IMG/VR virus record: IMGVR_UViG_3300017739_000004
Coordinates: 38,949 to 102,948 of that record
Length of the DNA: 64,000 bases
From: a virus
Strand: one strand, 5' to 3'
Under the pieces are notes generated by a model. That model worked only from the letters and a program-made list of their open reading frames with translations, ran no database searches and was not told the DNA's origin. A program made the position numbers and the translations under genes. Shown piece by piece: positions 47,901 through 57,559 of this stretch. The first letter of the stretch is position 1, and the number at the start of each line of letters is the position of its first letter.

Positions 47901-50422
47901 GTGCAGGTGGAGACTTAATTATTAGTTGTGATGCAGGTGATAATGATGCAGATTCAGTTATCCAATTTAAAGTTGATAATTCAGAAAAAATGCGTCTTAA
48001 TTCATCAGGAAATTTTGGAATTGGAACTACATCCCCTTCTTCATTATTACATTTAAATGCAACTTCTTATCCTAAAATTACATTAACAGATACTACAGGT
48101 GTTGCTCGGTCATTTAGTATTGGAACAGATAATGAAACTTTCACAGTAAGAAATGAAACTGCTTCGTCTAATCCAATAACAATTAGTAATGCTAATGTTG
48201 TCACGTTTAATGGTGCATACTCATTTCCAACAGCAGATGGTTCATCAGGTCAAGTATTAAAAACAGATGGTTCAGGTAATTTAAGCTTTCAAAATGATTC
48301 TGGTGGAGGTGGTTCATCTAATTCTATAACAGATGCGGATAACGATACAAAAATTCAAGTAGAAGAAGGCACAGATGATGATACAATCAGATTTGATACT
48401 GCTGGAACTGAAAGAGCTTTATTTAATGCAAATGGATTAGATATAAAAAATTCAGGTGGATTAAGAATATCAGGTACTGAAGTTATTTCATCTGCAAGAA
48501 ACCTAACAAACATAGGAACTATATCATTAGGTGATGGTCATTTAATTGGAGATGACGCATCTGATAATTTAGTAATTAATTCAAGTAGTGGCGAAAGTAT
48601 TTTAGTTGGTTCAAATCAGCATATCTTTTTTAATACTGGAGCAACAAGTCTTACTAGCCAAGGTACTACTAGAATGTTTATTAATAGCTCAGGCAACGTG
48701 GGTATAGGTAATAGTTCACCTTCACAAAAACTTCATGTCACAGGCAACATATACGCAGCATCAGGTTTTGTTAATAGTTCAGGCTATCAGCTAAATGGCA
48801 CTTATATTGTTGATAGTAGTAGAAACTTAGTCAATATCGGAACTCTTACAACTGCATCAACAATTAAAGTTGACCCTGCATCAGGCGATGCAATTGTTCA
48901 AATGGAAGGTGCTGGTGGAGCACAAATATTAAGAATAGATCAAAATAGTATTAGAACAACTACAAGTTCTGATTTAAGTATATTTACAAGTGGTAATACT
49001 AGACAAATATTTTTAGATCAGAGTGCTGCAAATATTGGTTTTAATATGGGTTCAGATACTCCACACGCAGGAACAGCTGTACATATAAAAGGTCATGACA
49101 CTACTCCAGATTTTACTGCGACAGCTATTGATGATTGTACATTGGTATTATCAAATAGCGATGATGATTATGGAACAATCTTTGGACAACTTGGAACTGG
49201 AACAGGTGTAATTCAAGCAAGACGATTAGCTTCAGCTGTATATTATAATCTTGCATTAAATCCACATGGTGGTAAGGTTGGTATAAATCAAGTTGCACCT
49301 TTAAGAACCTTAGAGGTTGGTGGAGCTGGTGCTACCATGCGTGTAGGTCCAGATTACTATACACTAAATGGAAGTACTGATAGAGATTATGTAGAAATAC
49401 AAGCTCATGGTACAGATAGTAAAATTGTATCACCAAATGAAAGATTCCATATTGAAAATACATCAGGAGATATAGTATTAACTGCGAGTGGTAATACAGG
49501 TATCGGTACAACTGCACCGCAATCAAAATTAGAAACTAACCTACATAGTGGTGCTGATAGTTCATTAATGAATGCTAATAGTGTTAATGATGTACATCTT
49601 ATAAGAGCAGGATTTGGACAAAATGCTGCTTCTACTACAAATGCAGGAGCTAAATGGGGTTTAAGATTTGTTGGTAGAAACGATAGCAATTATGATAATC
49701 AAAAATCTGGAGCAATATTCGCTGTATCAGAGGATTCATTAGGTTATAATAGAAAGGTAGGATTGGCATTTCATACCAGTTCACATGATGCATCACATGC
49801 AGAAAGAATGCGTATTGATGCTGACGGTAAGGTTGGTATTGGAACCACTTCACCTGATACAAGTTTAGATGTCACAGCTGCTGGTGTCCAAGGTTTAATT
49901 ATAAATCAAGATACTAGTAATGCAGCAGTATCTGCAAGAATGTTCTTTAAAGATAATGTTAGAACAAATGGATTCGTAAATGTGAATGGTGTACTTGAAG
50001 CTAGAACAGGAATGGCCATAGGAAGTACATCTGGTACTAAAATTGTTGGTATAGGGCCAACACAAGTTCATATAACTACACCTGTATTAATTGAAGAATA
50101 TCAAATAGATACAGTCACTACGACGACATCAGCCACTTCACAAGCTGTAATATCACAATCAGGTTCTACTGTATTTAGGTCTTGTCGTTATACTGTTCAG
50201 ATCACAAATAGTACAGATAGTACTTATCACACAACTGAATTATTATTAGTACATGATGGTACCACAGCAAATATCACAGAATTTGGTACAATATTTACTG
50301 GAGCTGCAATTGAAGCCACATTTGATGCAGACATTTCATCAGGTAATATTAGATTATTAGCCACACCAGCATCTACTGATACTATGGTATTTAAAGTAGT
50401 TAGACATTCTATCACTGTTTAA
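44948..50422 (+). CDS. Long tail fibre with GIGTTSP repeats, no S74
   Basis: 1824 residues from a TTG start at 44948, chosen because AGGAG lies at 44934-44938, 9 bases upstream, and the sequence ARKTDIRLRRSATAGNAPST is a typical fibre start. About ten repeats with MRIDxxGNVGIGTTSPxxxL follow (for example GIGTTNPTEP, GIGTTAPRHK, GIGTTSPSKL, GIGNSSPSQK). Between them lie a FHDGSNSIIKEAGTG block and [20 protein letters not shown] shared with the first fibre. The C-terminus is a beta domain (TVFRSCRYTVQITNSTDSTY, ELLLVHDGTTANITEFG) that is common in marine phages, in place of an S74 domain. It is likely a receptor-binding or side fibre. Confidence 0.87.
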   Translation: MARKTDIRLRRSATAGNAPSTSDLNLGELALNTYDGAIFLKTHDGSSDAIAVAADARTLSIDYTNQRVGIGDTSPDNKLHINSGADNINTKFESTDTEVRLLLKDSTGTAYIAARNDIRFGNDTTTERMRITSAGKVGIGTITPSHELAIRKDQDSNTELSIVNLNSGDSASALLRFRNHTSASETGNGAYIQLNKFNAFKIWNQFGNPIVFGTNNAEKMRLDTNGNLGIGTTNPTEPLSIHASDPKIKLQDTDGTSQVGTIFQAGAMLGIQSRDNTSHGSIKFQGHNGTTGLEYARFISSGNFGIGTGAPGGGKLVVQTVSGEYGLRLQDNSSHYFRVAHGGNTEIAGDLTLSAGALTIAGNATFNGSLEINHNPLILDTNPGATYGVSEALRIDDSAGTNDRALQIYELLHSGGRHHRLTFNTQITTDGSSAYTYTQGNYGGSSQIQFGNNGEIVFYTNPQDTGGSATAITPLERFRVNSDGDIRFEGGNLFYDASANALNFIDNVYAQFGSSNDLQIFHDGSNSIIKEAGTGNLRLQTGNSIQFRNGSGADLYFNAALAGATTLYHNKVAKLATSASGVEITGNITNTSGDLTLDVAGDIYLDAGGDDIYLSQGGTHFGELKRNSSNLEIHSLISNGDIVFKGSDDGSTITALTLDMSEAGRANFNNDIGLNDGRALRLGSNDDGAIYNDGSNTYIKNSTNNHDIIFQGNDDGSAITALTIDMSNAGKATFNADVIVGGNLTVNGTTTTINTATLDVEDLNITVAKGVTTSAGADGAGLTIEGPTSNASLIWDHGNQYLEFNKDVFTSGSFIIGTTSTNVGRMYNSSGVMALEAYTARQISFGNATNGEHVRIDADGNVGIGTTAPRHKLSVNGTLGSSTFSGFGLGVVGGIATAESGTPNAAIGMQAANATSSKIFAYDYAGSAGIPISIQPDNANVFICAGGGNVGIGTTSPSKLLHIKSADPVIRLEDSSPSAYAEIDGAGGDLIISCDAGDNDADSVIQFKVDNSEKMRLNSSGNFGIGTTSPSSLLHLNATSYPKITLTDTTGVARSFSIGTDNETFTVRNETASSNPITISNANVVTFNGAYSFPTADGSSGQVLKTDGSGNLSFQNDSGGGGSSNSITDADNDTKIQVEEGTDDDTIRFDTAGTERALFNANGLDIKNSGGLRISGTEVISSARNLTNIGTISLGDGHLIGDDASDNLVINSSSGESILVGSNQHIFFNTGATSLTSQGTTRMFINSSGNVGIGNSSPSQKLHVTGNIYAASGFVNSSGYQLNGTYIVDSSRNLVNIGTLTTASTIKVDPASGDAIVQMEGAGGAQILRIDQNSIRTTTSSDLSIFTSGNTRQIFLDQSAANIGFNMGSDTPHAGTAVHIKGHDTTPDFTATAIDDCTLVLSNSDDDYGTIFGQLGTGTGVIQARRLASAVYYNLALNPHGGKVGINQVAPLRTLEVGGAGATMRVGPDYYTLNGSTDRDYVEIQAHGTDSKIVSPNERFHIENTSGDIVLTASGNTGIGTTAPQSKLETNLHSGADSSLMNANSVNDVHLIRAGFGQNAASTTNAGAKWGLRFVGRNDSNYDNQKSGAIFAVSEDSLGYNRKVGLAFHTSSHDASHAERMRIDADGKVGIGTTSPDTSLDVTAAGVQGLIINQDTSNAAVSARMFFKDNVRTNGFVNVNGVLEARTGMAIGSTSGTKIVGIGPTQVHITTPVLIEEYQIDTVTTTTSATSQAVISQSGSTVFRSCRYTVQITNSTDSTYHTTELLLVHDGTTANITEFGTIFTGAAIEATFDADISSGNIRLLATPASTDTMVFKVVRHSITV

Positions 50423-50434
50423 GACTCTTACTCT

Positions 50435-50442
50435 TATAAATA
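50435..50442 (+). promoter_or_regulatory. T4-type late promoter TATAAATA
   Basis: An exact box in the 52-base gap between two fibre genes, 32 bases ahead of the ATG at 50475. GGAG and AAACGGAAAT lie near the start as a weak ribosome site. It gives the largest fibre gene its own late promoter. Confidence 0.7.
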
Positions 50443-50474
50443 ATAGTATTAACCGTGGAGAGTGAAACGGAAAT

Positions 50475-53400
50475 ATGGCAACAGATCACAATTTTAAAGT
50501 CAAAAATGGCCTTCATGTCGAAGGTGCAGATACAAAGTTAGTCGACGCAGGCAGTGGAAACGCTAAGCTTGAGGTCGGTGGTACACTATCTATTCGACCA
50601 GAAGGTACAACTTCTAATAAACACTTTTTTGAATTAAACGATTATACCGCAGCCGGTACTATTACTGGTGCAACTCTTGCATCAACCGGAAATATTACTG
50701 TAGGTGGTAATCTTACATTAAATAGTAATTCAAATTATATTGCTACCAGACAAATTCTTGCAAGAGACACCAATGGTTTATCATTCAAAACAAGTGGTGG
50801 TGGAACTACAATGTTTTATACCAATGCTGGTGATGTCACTGTATCAAACAATCTAACTGTAAGTGGTAATCTTACAGTCAGTGGAGATACTACAACTTTA
50901 AATGTAGCGACATTAGATGTTGAAGATAAAAATATAACTCTCAATAAAGGTTCAGGAGATACTTCAGGTTCAGCCGATGGAGCTGGTATTACCATACAAG
51001 ATGCTGTCAATAGTTCGACAGATGCTACTATTCTTTGGGATGCGACTAATGACGAGTTTGATTTTTCACATTCAATTAAAGTTGCAGGAAGTTTAGGTGT
51101 TACCAATATAGTAACTAACAAAGTTGTTAAATTTAATGGAACAATATTAGATGATTCAAATATTACAGATACAGGTTCAGCAATTACTCTTGGTTCTAAT
51201 ACAACAGTTTCTGGAACTACAGTTTTAACTGGCGATACTAGAATTGGTTCAGCAGCTCCATCTGGGACTCATGCATTAAAGGTTTACCATACAGACAACT
51301 TTGAAGCAGCAAAATTTGAAACTAATCTAGGAGGAGCATTAGCAAGATTTACTGATACAAATGCCAGCATAGAAATAGGAAATCAAAATGGAGAGGCTGT
51401 ATTAAGAACTGGTAATTCAGTAAGACTAGCTGCAAATTCAAGTGGTAATGTAAGAGTTGCAACTGGCGATCTGCAAATGGGCTCAACGACAGTCATAGAT
51501 AGCTCAAGAAACATTTCAAACATTGGTACTATAGCCAATAGTGGTACAATCACTTCAACTGGTTCAGATCACACATTCTATAATGGTGGATCAGAACAAT
51601 CTTTATCTATCGGAAGAAATGCAAACGAAAGATTAAAAATACGTGTCACCGATGGCGATATTACATTAACAGCAGATCAAGATGCAGATGGTAATAGTAC
51701 ACACAACTTTATATTAGATAGAACATTTGATGGCTCGGGTGCAAGTCAATTTCAAATAAAAAATAACGGTTCACTACAATTTAATATGAGTGCAACCGAT
51801 GCTCAATTCTATAATGGTACATTATATGTTGGTACTAATGATAGTACACCGGGTACATTACATCTATTTGGTGGTGCAACTGGAAACGCAGAAGGTGGTG
51901 AATTAAGATTATACACTGGTGCTGATCACGATGGTACAGTCGATTGGTATAGATTCGATGCTTATCAAGATGATTTAAGAATTGGTCGTTCAGGTCAAAC
52001 AGATATTTATTTATTCCAAAATGGTTCTGTTAAAATAGAAAATAGTAATTTAATATTGAACCATGACCTTGATATGGCAAACAATAAAGATATTAATTTC
52101 TTTAATTCATCAGGTGCAGATGATGGTACAAAAATTACAAGAGCAAGTGGTAATGCATTCAGATTTAAGTATACAGGCAACTCTATGATTTTTGATGCTC
52201 TTGCTGATAATCAAATTTCATATAGAAATAGTGATGATGAAGAAGTAATGAGAATAGTACCGAATAGTACACCTACAAGCTCAAGTGTTGATGTTGTCGG
52301 TAATCTTAGAATAAACACAACAACCGTTATAGATTCATCAAGAAATTTATCTAATATAGGAACTATTACCGCAACTGGTGATATGGCAATTGATACAGAT
52401 ACTTTATTTGTTGATGTCTCAGCAAATAGAGTTGGTATAGGTGAAGATAGTGTAGATATGAAATTACACATCTCCGATACTACAACACCAGGTATAAAAT
52501 TTGAAAGACCTGGTGCTGTATCATGGAGAGCTGGTGTATCAGGTACATCATTTCAAATATCAGATAGTAGTGACACATTAGCAAGTCCAGAGTTAGTCTT
52601 AACAAATTCGGGTAGATTACAGGTAAACCATGATGCCGTAGCATTAGCATCTCAGCCAGCAATTGTTGCACAATTTGATTCTACTGCTACTGATGGTTTA
52701 GCATTAATTACAGTTCAAAATTTAACAGCAAATACAGCTGCAGCATTAGGTGCTGGTATAGAATTCAGAGTTGGAGATGGAACATCTGGTTCAGCAACTA
52801 AATCCTCGTATATATTCCAAAGAGGTGCTGGTCAAACTACAATGAATTATATTGCTGACAGAAATCATCAATTCTATGTAGATCACCATGACAACGATAT
52901 AACAGGTACTGGTTATAGTGATTATGGAACTCTTGCTATGGATATACAAGAGAGTGGTACAATTACAATTGGTACTACATCTACTACACCTGGCTTTTCA
53001 AGTACAAATGGCCATGCTTTTCATGTAGGAGATGCATCACACATATCACGAAATTCTGGTACAGCTTTAATTGTCAATAGAGGTACAAATGATGGCGACA
53101 TAATTAATTTTAGAAGAGCCGGTACTAGTGTTGGTGTTATAGGTGTAGCCGCGTCTGATAATTTATATATTGCAGGTGGTAGTGGAGGTACACATGGTAT
53201 TTACTTTAATGATACTGCCATTGTTCCTGCAGCTCAAGGTGGTGCGCCTGATCATGGTACACTTGATTTAGGTACATCTTCTTATAAATTTAAAGATGCT
53301 TATCTGACTGGTTTAAATTTGAATACAGGTTCAGCTGAAGCACTTCCTAAAACTTTTGCGATCGCAAATACAGGTGGTGATAGTGGTCAATATATTAAAT

Positions 53401-56400
53401 TTGGAACAATATCAAGCATAGCACAATCTGGTAGATCAGTAAAAATAACTGTACATTCTAATTCAGGTTATAACGCTTCTAATGCACAAAACCAAGAAAC
53501 AATAATAAGGTTTAAAACTTCTAATGGTTCATCAAATCAAAGTGGTTTTTATGGTGATTGCCAAAAATATGATTTCGGTGACCAAGCTGGTGCACCTAGT
53601 TCAGTATTAGTAAAACAAGTTTCATCTACAGAATATGAATTTTATGGATTGTTTGCTAATTTTACAGGTGATAGTTCTTTTTATACAGTAGAGCATAGAC
53701 ACGGAACATGGACACATAGTGGTTCAAATACAGGTTCTTCTGCACCATCAGGTACAGTCTTAACTGCGACTGAAAGAGTAATATTCACATCAGGAACAAC
53801 TAACCAATCAGCCACATTAAAAGCAGGTGGTTTAACTTATCCAAGCTCTGATGGTTCAAATGGACAAGTATTAACTACAAATGGTTCTGGTACATTATCA
53901 TTTACAACACCAAGTAGTGGTACAATTACTTCTGTTGCAAATATGTCCAATAATAGAGTTCTTACAGCAAGTGGTTCAACTACAATCAATGGAGAAGCAA
54001 ATCTTACCTTTGATGGTAATGCACTAATACTTTTTGATTCAGGAGCTGTGACAGAAGATACTACTGGTCTTACATTTAGACAAACAGGTACATACTCAGA
54101 TGGTAGATACGAACACAGATTTAGAAAACAAGATTTAGGTGGAGGTATACCATTATTCTTAGATAAGACAGCAGGAACTGCAGGTTCTCATACTACAATA
54201 GCTAGGTTTGGTTCTTATACGAGTAATCCTGAAGAATTTGAAGTTTTCGGAGATATGACAGCAACCGGTTATGTTGAAGGTGGTGGACTACAACTAGGTG
54301 CAGGAAATTCTGCTGCTAGTATATTCCGAATAGCTTCCGGTATGTGCGGATTTCATTTTTCAACTAATACAATTTTTCCTACAGACAATGCTGGTCAACT
54401 CACTAATGGTCTTGTAGATTTAGGTAGTGCAGGTGCTAAATATAAAGACCTATTTTTAGGAGGTGACCTTAGTTGTGAGGATATAACTATTACTGGTGAA
54501 TTAAACATACCTAATAAATTAAGACATGTTGGTGATACTAATACTTATTTACAATTCCATGCTGCAGACCAAGTCAGAATAGTTGCCGGCAATACTGAAA
54601 TAACAGAATGGCGTTCAGATAGAATGCAGATGAGTAATGGGCTGCCCATTACTTTTAATAATTGGAGTGCTTTTTCAGATACTGCTTTAACAGATATTAA
54701 TTATGCTACTCTAAATGCTCCAATACATATTCCTGCAGTTAACGTTGGTTCTGCAGATAAGTATTTACCTATTCTACAAGGTTCAGCTCAACACGATCAA
54801 GGATATAGAACAAGTTATGTATTAGGTGGATTTAAAAAAGCAACAACAGGTGCTGGTTGGGGTGACGGACAAACTGGTTTCTTTATGGCTATGGGTAATT
54901 CAGATAATAACCCTACGAAAGAATTTAGATTTACTTGGGATGGTCGTATATGGTATACAGATGCAGGAAGTGATACATACCTAGACTTTGATACAGATAG
55001 TCATATAAAATTTGTCACGAGTGGAGTACAAAGAGCAGAAATAGATGATGCTGGCATCAACGTTGTTTCTGGTGGTTATCAAACTTCTGGTACAACTAGA
55101 ATTGCTCAAGATGGTTCATTTTTCCCAACAAGTATAGATAGTACCGGTAAAATATCATTCTTAAATGGTAGTGCAGCTCAAGGTATTAGAGTAAATACTT
55201 TATATGCTGGAACCACATATGCAAGTGATGGTGCAGCTTCTGGTATGGTTGATACTCTCAATGGATATAGAGTACAAGGTGCACAAAGGATAGACTCTTC
55301 AGGTAATTTCTTTGCAAGTGATTACATTAATATAGGTGATGATGCAACTATAGAAGATTATGATGTTGCTAATGCAATTAGAATTAAAGGTCAACAAGCA
55401 AATACTCAAGGATATATAGCATTTGGTCAACAAACAGCTAAATTAGGTTGTAATAATTCAGCTACTTTAACCTATAGTAATGACTTCCAAGCAACAGGTC
55501 GAATAACCGCTACTAGTTATGTTGTAGCAGGTTCAGGTTCTGGTGGTGTAGCACTTACAGTAAATGATGGTTATGGAAATGCAAACGTCACATTTAACCA
55601 TGTTGCTGGTGTACCAGAACAAAATGGTGCATCAGCTCGTATAGTAGTAAATACAGATTCTGCAGCTGAAGCTGCTATGGAATTTGAAGTTTCTAGTGCA
55701 GCTGTCACATCAGGTTCAGCGGTTAATTTACCTGTTGGTCTGAAAGTAGGACATGACTATGTAGAGATGCCTGATCGACTCAGACATCAAGGTGATACTA
55801 ATACTTATTTTCAATTTAATGCTGCAGATTCAGCAAGAATAGTGACTGGCGGTACAGTTAGGTTTTTAACAGATTCCAATGGAGTGACAATAAAAAATTC
55901 TACACTATTATTAGATAGTAATGATATTTCTGGAGTTGGTAGTTTACAAATAGGTAGTAATACGGTAATAGACGCATCAAGAAACCTTACAAACATAGGC
56001 ACAATTTCTAGTGGAGCTTTAACTGTAACCTCTGGTGATACAAGCACTTTTGCAGGTACAGATTACCTAAATATCAACGCAAATGTTGGTGGTGTTAACA
56101 CAAATGGTTCTCAAGGATTACATATAGGTTGGAATAAATCTAATGGTGGTCGTGAAATTAATATGATCTTTGATGGTGGTACTGCTCAAGCTGATACTGA
56201 AATGATCTTTACCAGTACAGATGGCACTACTTATACAGACATTTTTCAAATTAATGGTGCTGTTGGAACAGGTGTAGATATAAAAAGTGGTGGACTTAGA
56301 ATGGGCACAACTACAGTCATAGATGCATCAAGAAATATTACTGCCGTGACCGGCGCATTTAGTGGTAAAGTTGCTGTTATGAGCGCATCAGTCCATGGCT

Positions 56401-57278
56401 CTTATGATTTTTATAATAATGGTACTTTTTATAATAATGGTGCGGCTATTATAGACGATAATCTAACTATATCAAGTGGAAACTTATACATACCTGAATA
56501 CATATACCATTCAGGAGATACAAATACTTATATTAGATTTACTGGTGATGCTATTACATTAAGAGCTGGTGGTACAGATATGATTAACATCATAGAAGGT
56601 TCAGATGACTATGTAGAGATTGCTGGAAGATTACAGCTTAGAGATAGTGTAGATTTAAAAATGTTTCATTCATCAACTACAACTGATAGTGCCATACATA
56701 TGCCACGAGCTGGTTATATTAGTTTCTATGGTGATACAAATGTGCACCATTGTATAAGATCAGCAAATCAGAGTAATTCTGAATCAGATGATATAATGAT
56801 TAGTTCTTATGGTGCACTTTATATTGATCTTGATTCTAATAACAATAATGTGTCTGGTGCTGACTTTGTAATTGGTCGACATAATTCTACTTCATCTAAT
56901 ATGTTTAGTGTAAGTGGAGAAGATGGAGATACAATTGCAGCGGGTGATGTCACAGCTTTTGGTTCACCATCAGATATTAGACTTAAAGAAAATATAGAAG
57001 TAATTGCTGATCCACTCAATAAAGTACTAAAACTAAAAGGTGTCACATTTAATTATAAAGACACAGGTAAAAAATCAACTGGACTTATTGCACAAGATTT
57101 AGAAGAAGTCTTGCCAGAAGTTGTTTATGAAACACACGATATAAATGATGATAATAATAAATTTAAAGCAGTTAGATATGGTAATACTGTAGGTTTATTG
57201 GTTGAAGCAATAAAAGAACAACAAACTATTATAAATAGATTAGAAGAAAGAATTAAAAAACTCGAGGGAGAAAAATAA
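50475..57278 (+). CDS. Very long tail fibre with C-terminal S74 chaperone domain
   Basis: 2267 residues, the largest gene in the window. The N-terminus reads ATDHNFKVKNGLHVEGADTK, a common fibre start. Repeats with RLRHQGDTNTYFQFNAADSA-type blocks (RHVGDTNTYLQFHAADQVRI near 1350, RHQGDTNTYFQFNAAD near 1770, YHSGDTNTYIRFTGDA near 2010) and TVIDSSRNLSNIGTI blocks alternate. NLTVSGDTTTLNVATLDVED links it to the other fibres. The C-terminus is an S74 domain: SPSDIRLKENIEVIADPLNK, FNYKDTGKKSTGLIAQDLEE, and a coiled coil (IINRLEERIKKLEGEK). Self-release of about 100 residues is expected. Confidence 0.88.
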   Translation: MATDHNFKVKNGLHVEGADTKLVDAGSGNAKLEVGGTLSIRPEGTTSNKHFFELNDYTAAGTITGATLASTGNITVGGNLTLNSNSNYIATRQILARDTNGLSFKTSGGGTTMFYTNAGDVTVSNNLTVSGNLTVSGDTTTLNVATLDVEDKNITLNKGSGDTSGSADGAGITIQDAVNSSTDATILWDATNDEFDFSHSIKVAGSLGVTNIVTNKVVKFNGTILDDSNITDTGSAITLGSNTTVSGTTVLTGDTRIGSAAPSGTHALKVYHTDNFEAAKFETNLGGALARFTDTNASIEIGNQNGEAVLRTGNSVRLAANSSGNVRVATGDLQMGSTTVIDSSRNISNIGTIANSGTITSTGSDHTFYNGGSEQSLSIGRNANERLKIRVTDGDITLTADQDADGNSTHNFILDRTFDGSGASQFQIKNNGSLQFNMSATDAQFYNGTLYVGTNDSTPGTLHLFGGATGNAEGGELRLYTGADHDGTVDWYRFDAYQDDLRIGRSGQTDIYLFQNGSVKIENSNLILNHDLDMANNKDINFFNSSGADDGTKITRASGNAFRFKYTGNSMIFDALADNQISYRNSDDEEVMRIVPNSTPTSSSVDVVGNLRINTTTVIDSSRNLSNIGTITATGDMAIDTDTLFVDVSANRVGIGEDSVDMKLHISDTTTPGIKFERPGAVSWRAGVSGTSFQISDSSDTLASPELVLTNSGRLQVNHDAVALASQPAIVAQFDSTATDGLALITVQNLTANTAAALGAGIEFRVGDGTSGSATKSSYIFQRGAGQTTMNYIADRNHQFYVDHHDNDITGTGYSDYGTLAMDIQESGTITIGTTSTTPGFSSTNGHAFHVGDASHISRNSGTALIVNRGTNDGDIINFRRAGTSVGVIGVAASDNLYIAGGSGGTHGIYFNDTAIVPAAQGGAPDHGTLDLGTSSYKFKDAYLTGLNLNTGSAEALPKTFAIANTGGDSGQYIKFGTISSIAQSGRSVKITVHSNSGYNASNAQNQETIIRFKTSNGSSNQSGFYGDCQKYDFGDQAGAPSSVLVKQVSSTEYEFYGLFANFTGDSSFYTVEHRHGTWTHSGSNTGSSAPSGTVLTATERVIFTSGTTNQSATLKAGGLTYPSSDGSNGQVLTTNGSGTLSFTTPSSGTITSVANMSNNRVLTASGSTTINGEANLTFDGNALILFDSGAVTEDTTGLTFRQTGTYSDGRYEHRFRKQDLGGGIPLFLDKTAGTAGSHTTIARFGSYTSNPEEFEVFGDMTATGYVEGGGLQLGAGNSAASIFRIASGMCGFHFSTNTIFPTDNAGQLTNGLVDLGSAGAKYKDLFLGGDLSCEDITITGELNIPNKLRHVGDTNTYLQFHAADQVRIVAGNTEITEWRSDRMQMSNGLPITFNNWSAFSDTALTDINYATLNAPIHIPAVNVGSADKYLPILQGSAQHDQGYRTSYVLGGFKKATTGAGWGDGQTGFFMAMGNSDNNPTKEFRFTWDGRIWYTDAGSDTYLDFDTDSHIKFVTSGVQRAEIDDAGINVVSGGYQTSGTTRIAQDGSFFPTSIDSTGKISFLNGSAAQGIRVNTLYAGTTYASDGAASGMVDTLNGYRVQGAQRIDSSGNFFASDYINIGDDATIEDYDVANAIRIKGQQANTQGYIAFGQQTAKLGCNNSATLTYSNDFQATGRITATSYVVAGSGSGGVALTVNDGYGNANVTFNHVAGVPEQNGASARIVVNTDSAAEAAMEFEVSSAAVTSGSAVNLPVGLKVGHDYVEMPDRLRHQGDTNTYFQFNAADSARIVTGGTVRFLTDSNGVTIKNSTLLLDSNDISGVGSLQIGSNTVIDASRNLTNIGTISSGALTVTSGDTSTFAGTDYLNINANVGGVNTNGSQGLHIGWNKSNGGREINMIFDGGTAQADTEMIFTSTDGTTYTDIFQINGAVGTGVDIKSGGLRMGTTTVIDASRNITAVTGAFSGKVAVMSASVHGSYDFYNNGTFYNNGAAIIDDNLTISSGNLYIPEYIYHSGDTNTYIRFTGDAITLRAGGTDMINIIEGSDDYVEIAGRLQLRDSVDLKMFHSSTTTDSAIHMPRAGYISFYGDTNVHHCIRSANQSNSESDDIMISSYGALYIDLDSNNNNVSGADFVIGRHNSTSSNMFSVSGEDGDTIAAGDVTAFGSPSDIRLKENIEVIADPLNKVLKLKGVTFNYKDTGKKSTGLIAQDLEEVLPEVVYETHDINDDNNKFKAVRYGNTVGLLVEAIKEQQTIINRLEERIKKLEGEK

Positions 57279-57556
57279 TGGCGATTAATAAAAGTGTAGC
57301 AATACAAAGAATTGAAGTACATCCAGCAGAATCAGGGGCGGCAGAAAATACAAATGCTTCTAAACCATGGATGTTAGTAGTAAGTGAAATAACTTTCACT
57401 GGTACAGGTCAAGATACATCTGATGTAGATTTACCGATGACAGATACTATATCAAAAAATCTTTACTATTATTCAGATGAAGCTAACCAAACACAAACAT
57501 CGTTGGCTGGTGAAGATGCATTAGTACAATCAGTTGGCACTGCAATTTGGAGCTAA
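57278..57556 (+). CDS. Small virion-type protein after fibre, 92 aa
   Basis: 92 residues, with start overlapping the fibre stop (TAATG). It is beta-like (KSVAIQRIEVHPAESGAAEN, WMLVVSEITFTGTGQDTSDV), then a polar C-terminus (YYYSDEANQTQTSLAGED). No family is recognised. The coupling to the long fibre gene suggests a fibre chaperone, cap or attachment protein, which is inference only. The next gene, gp13, begins 3 bases later. Confidence 0.75.
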   Translation: MAINKSVAIQRIEVHPAESGAAENTNASKPWMLVVSEITFTGTGQDTSDVDLPMTDTISKNLYYYSDEANQTQTSLAGEDALVQSVGTAIWS

Positions 57557-57559
57557 TAC

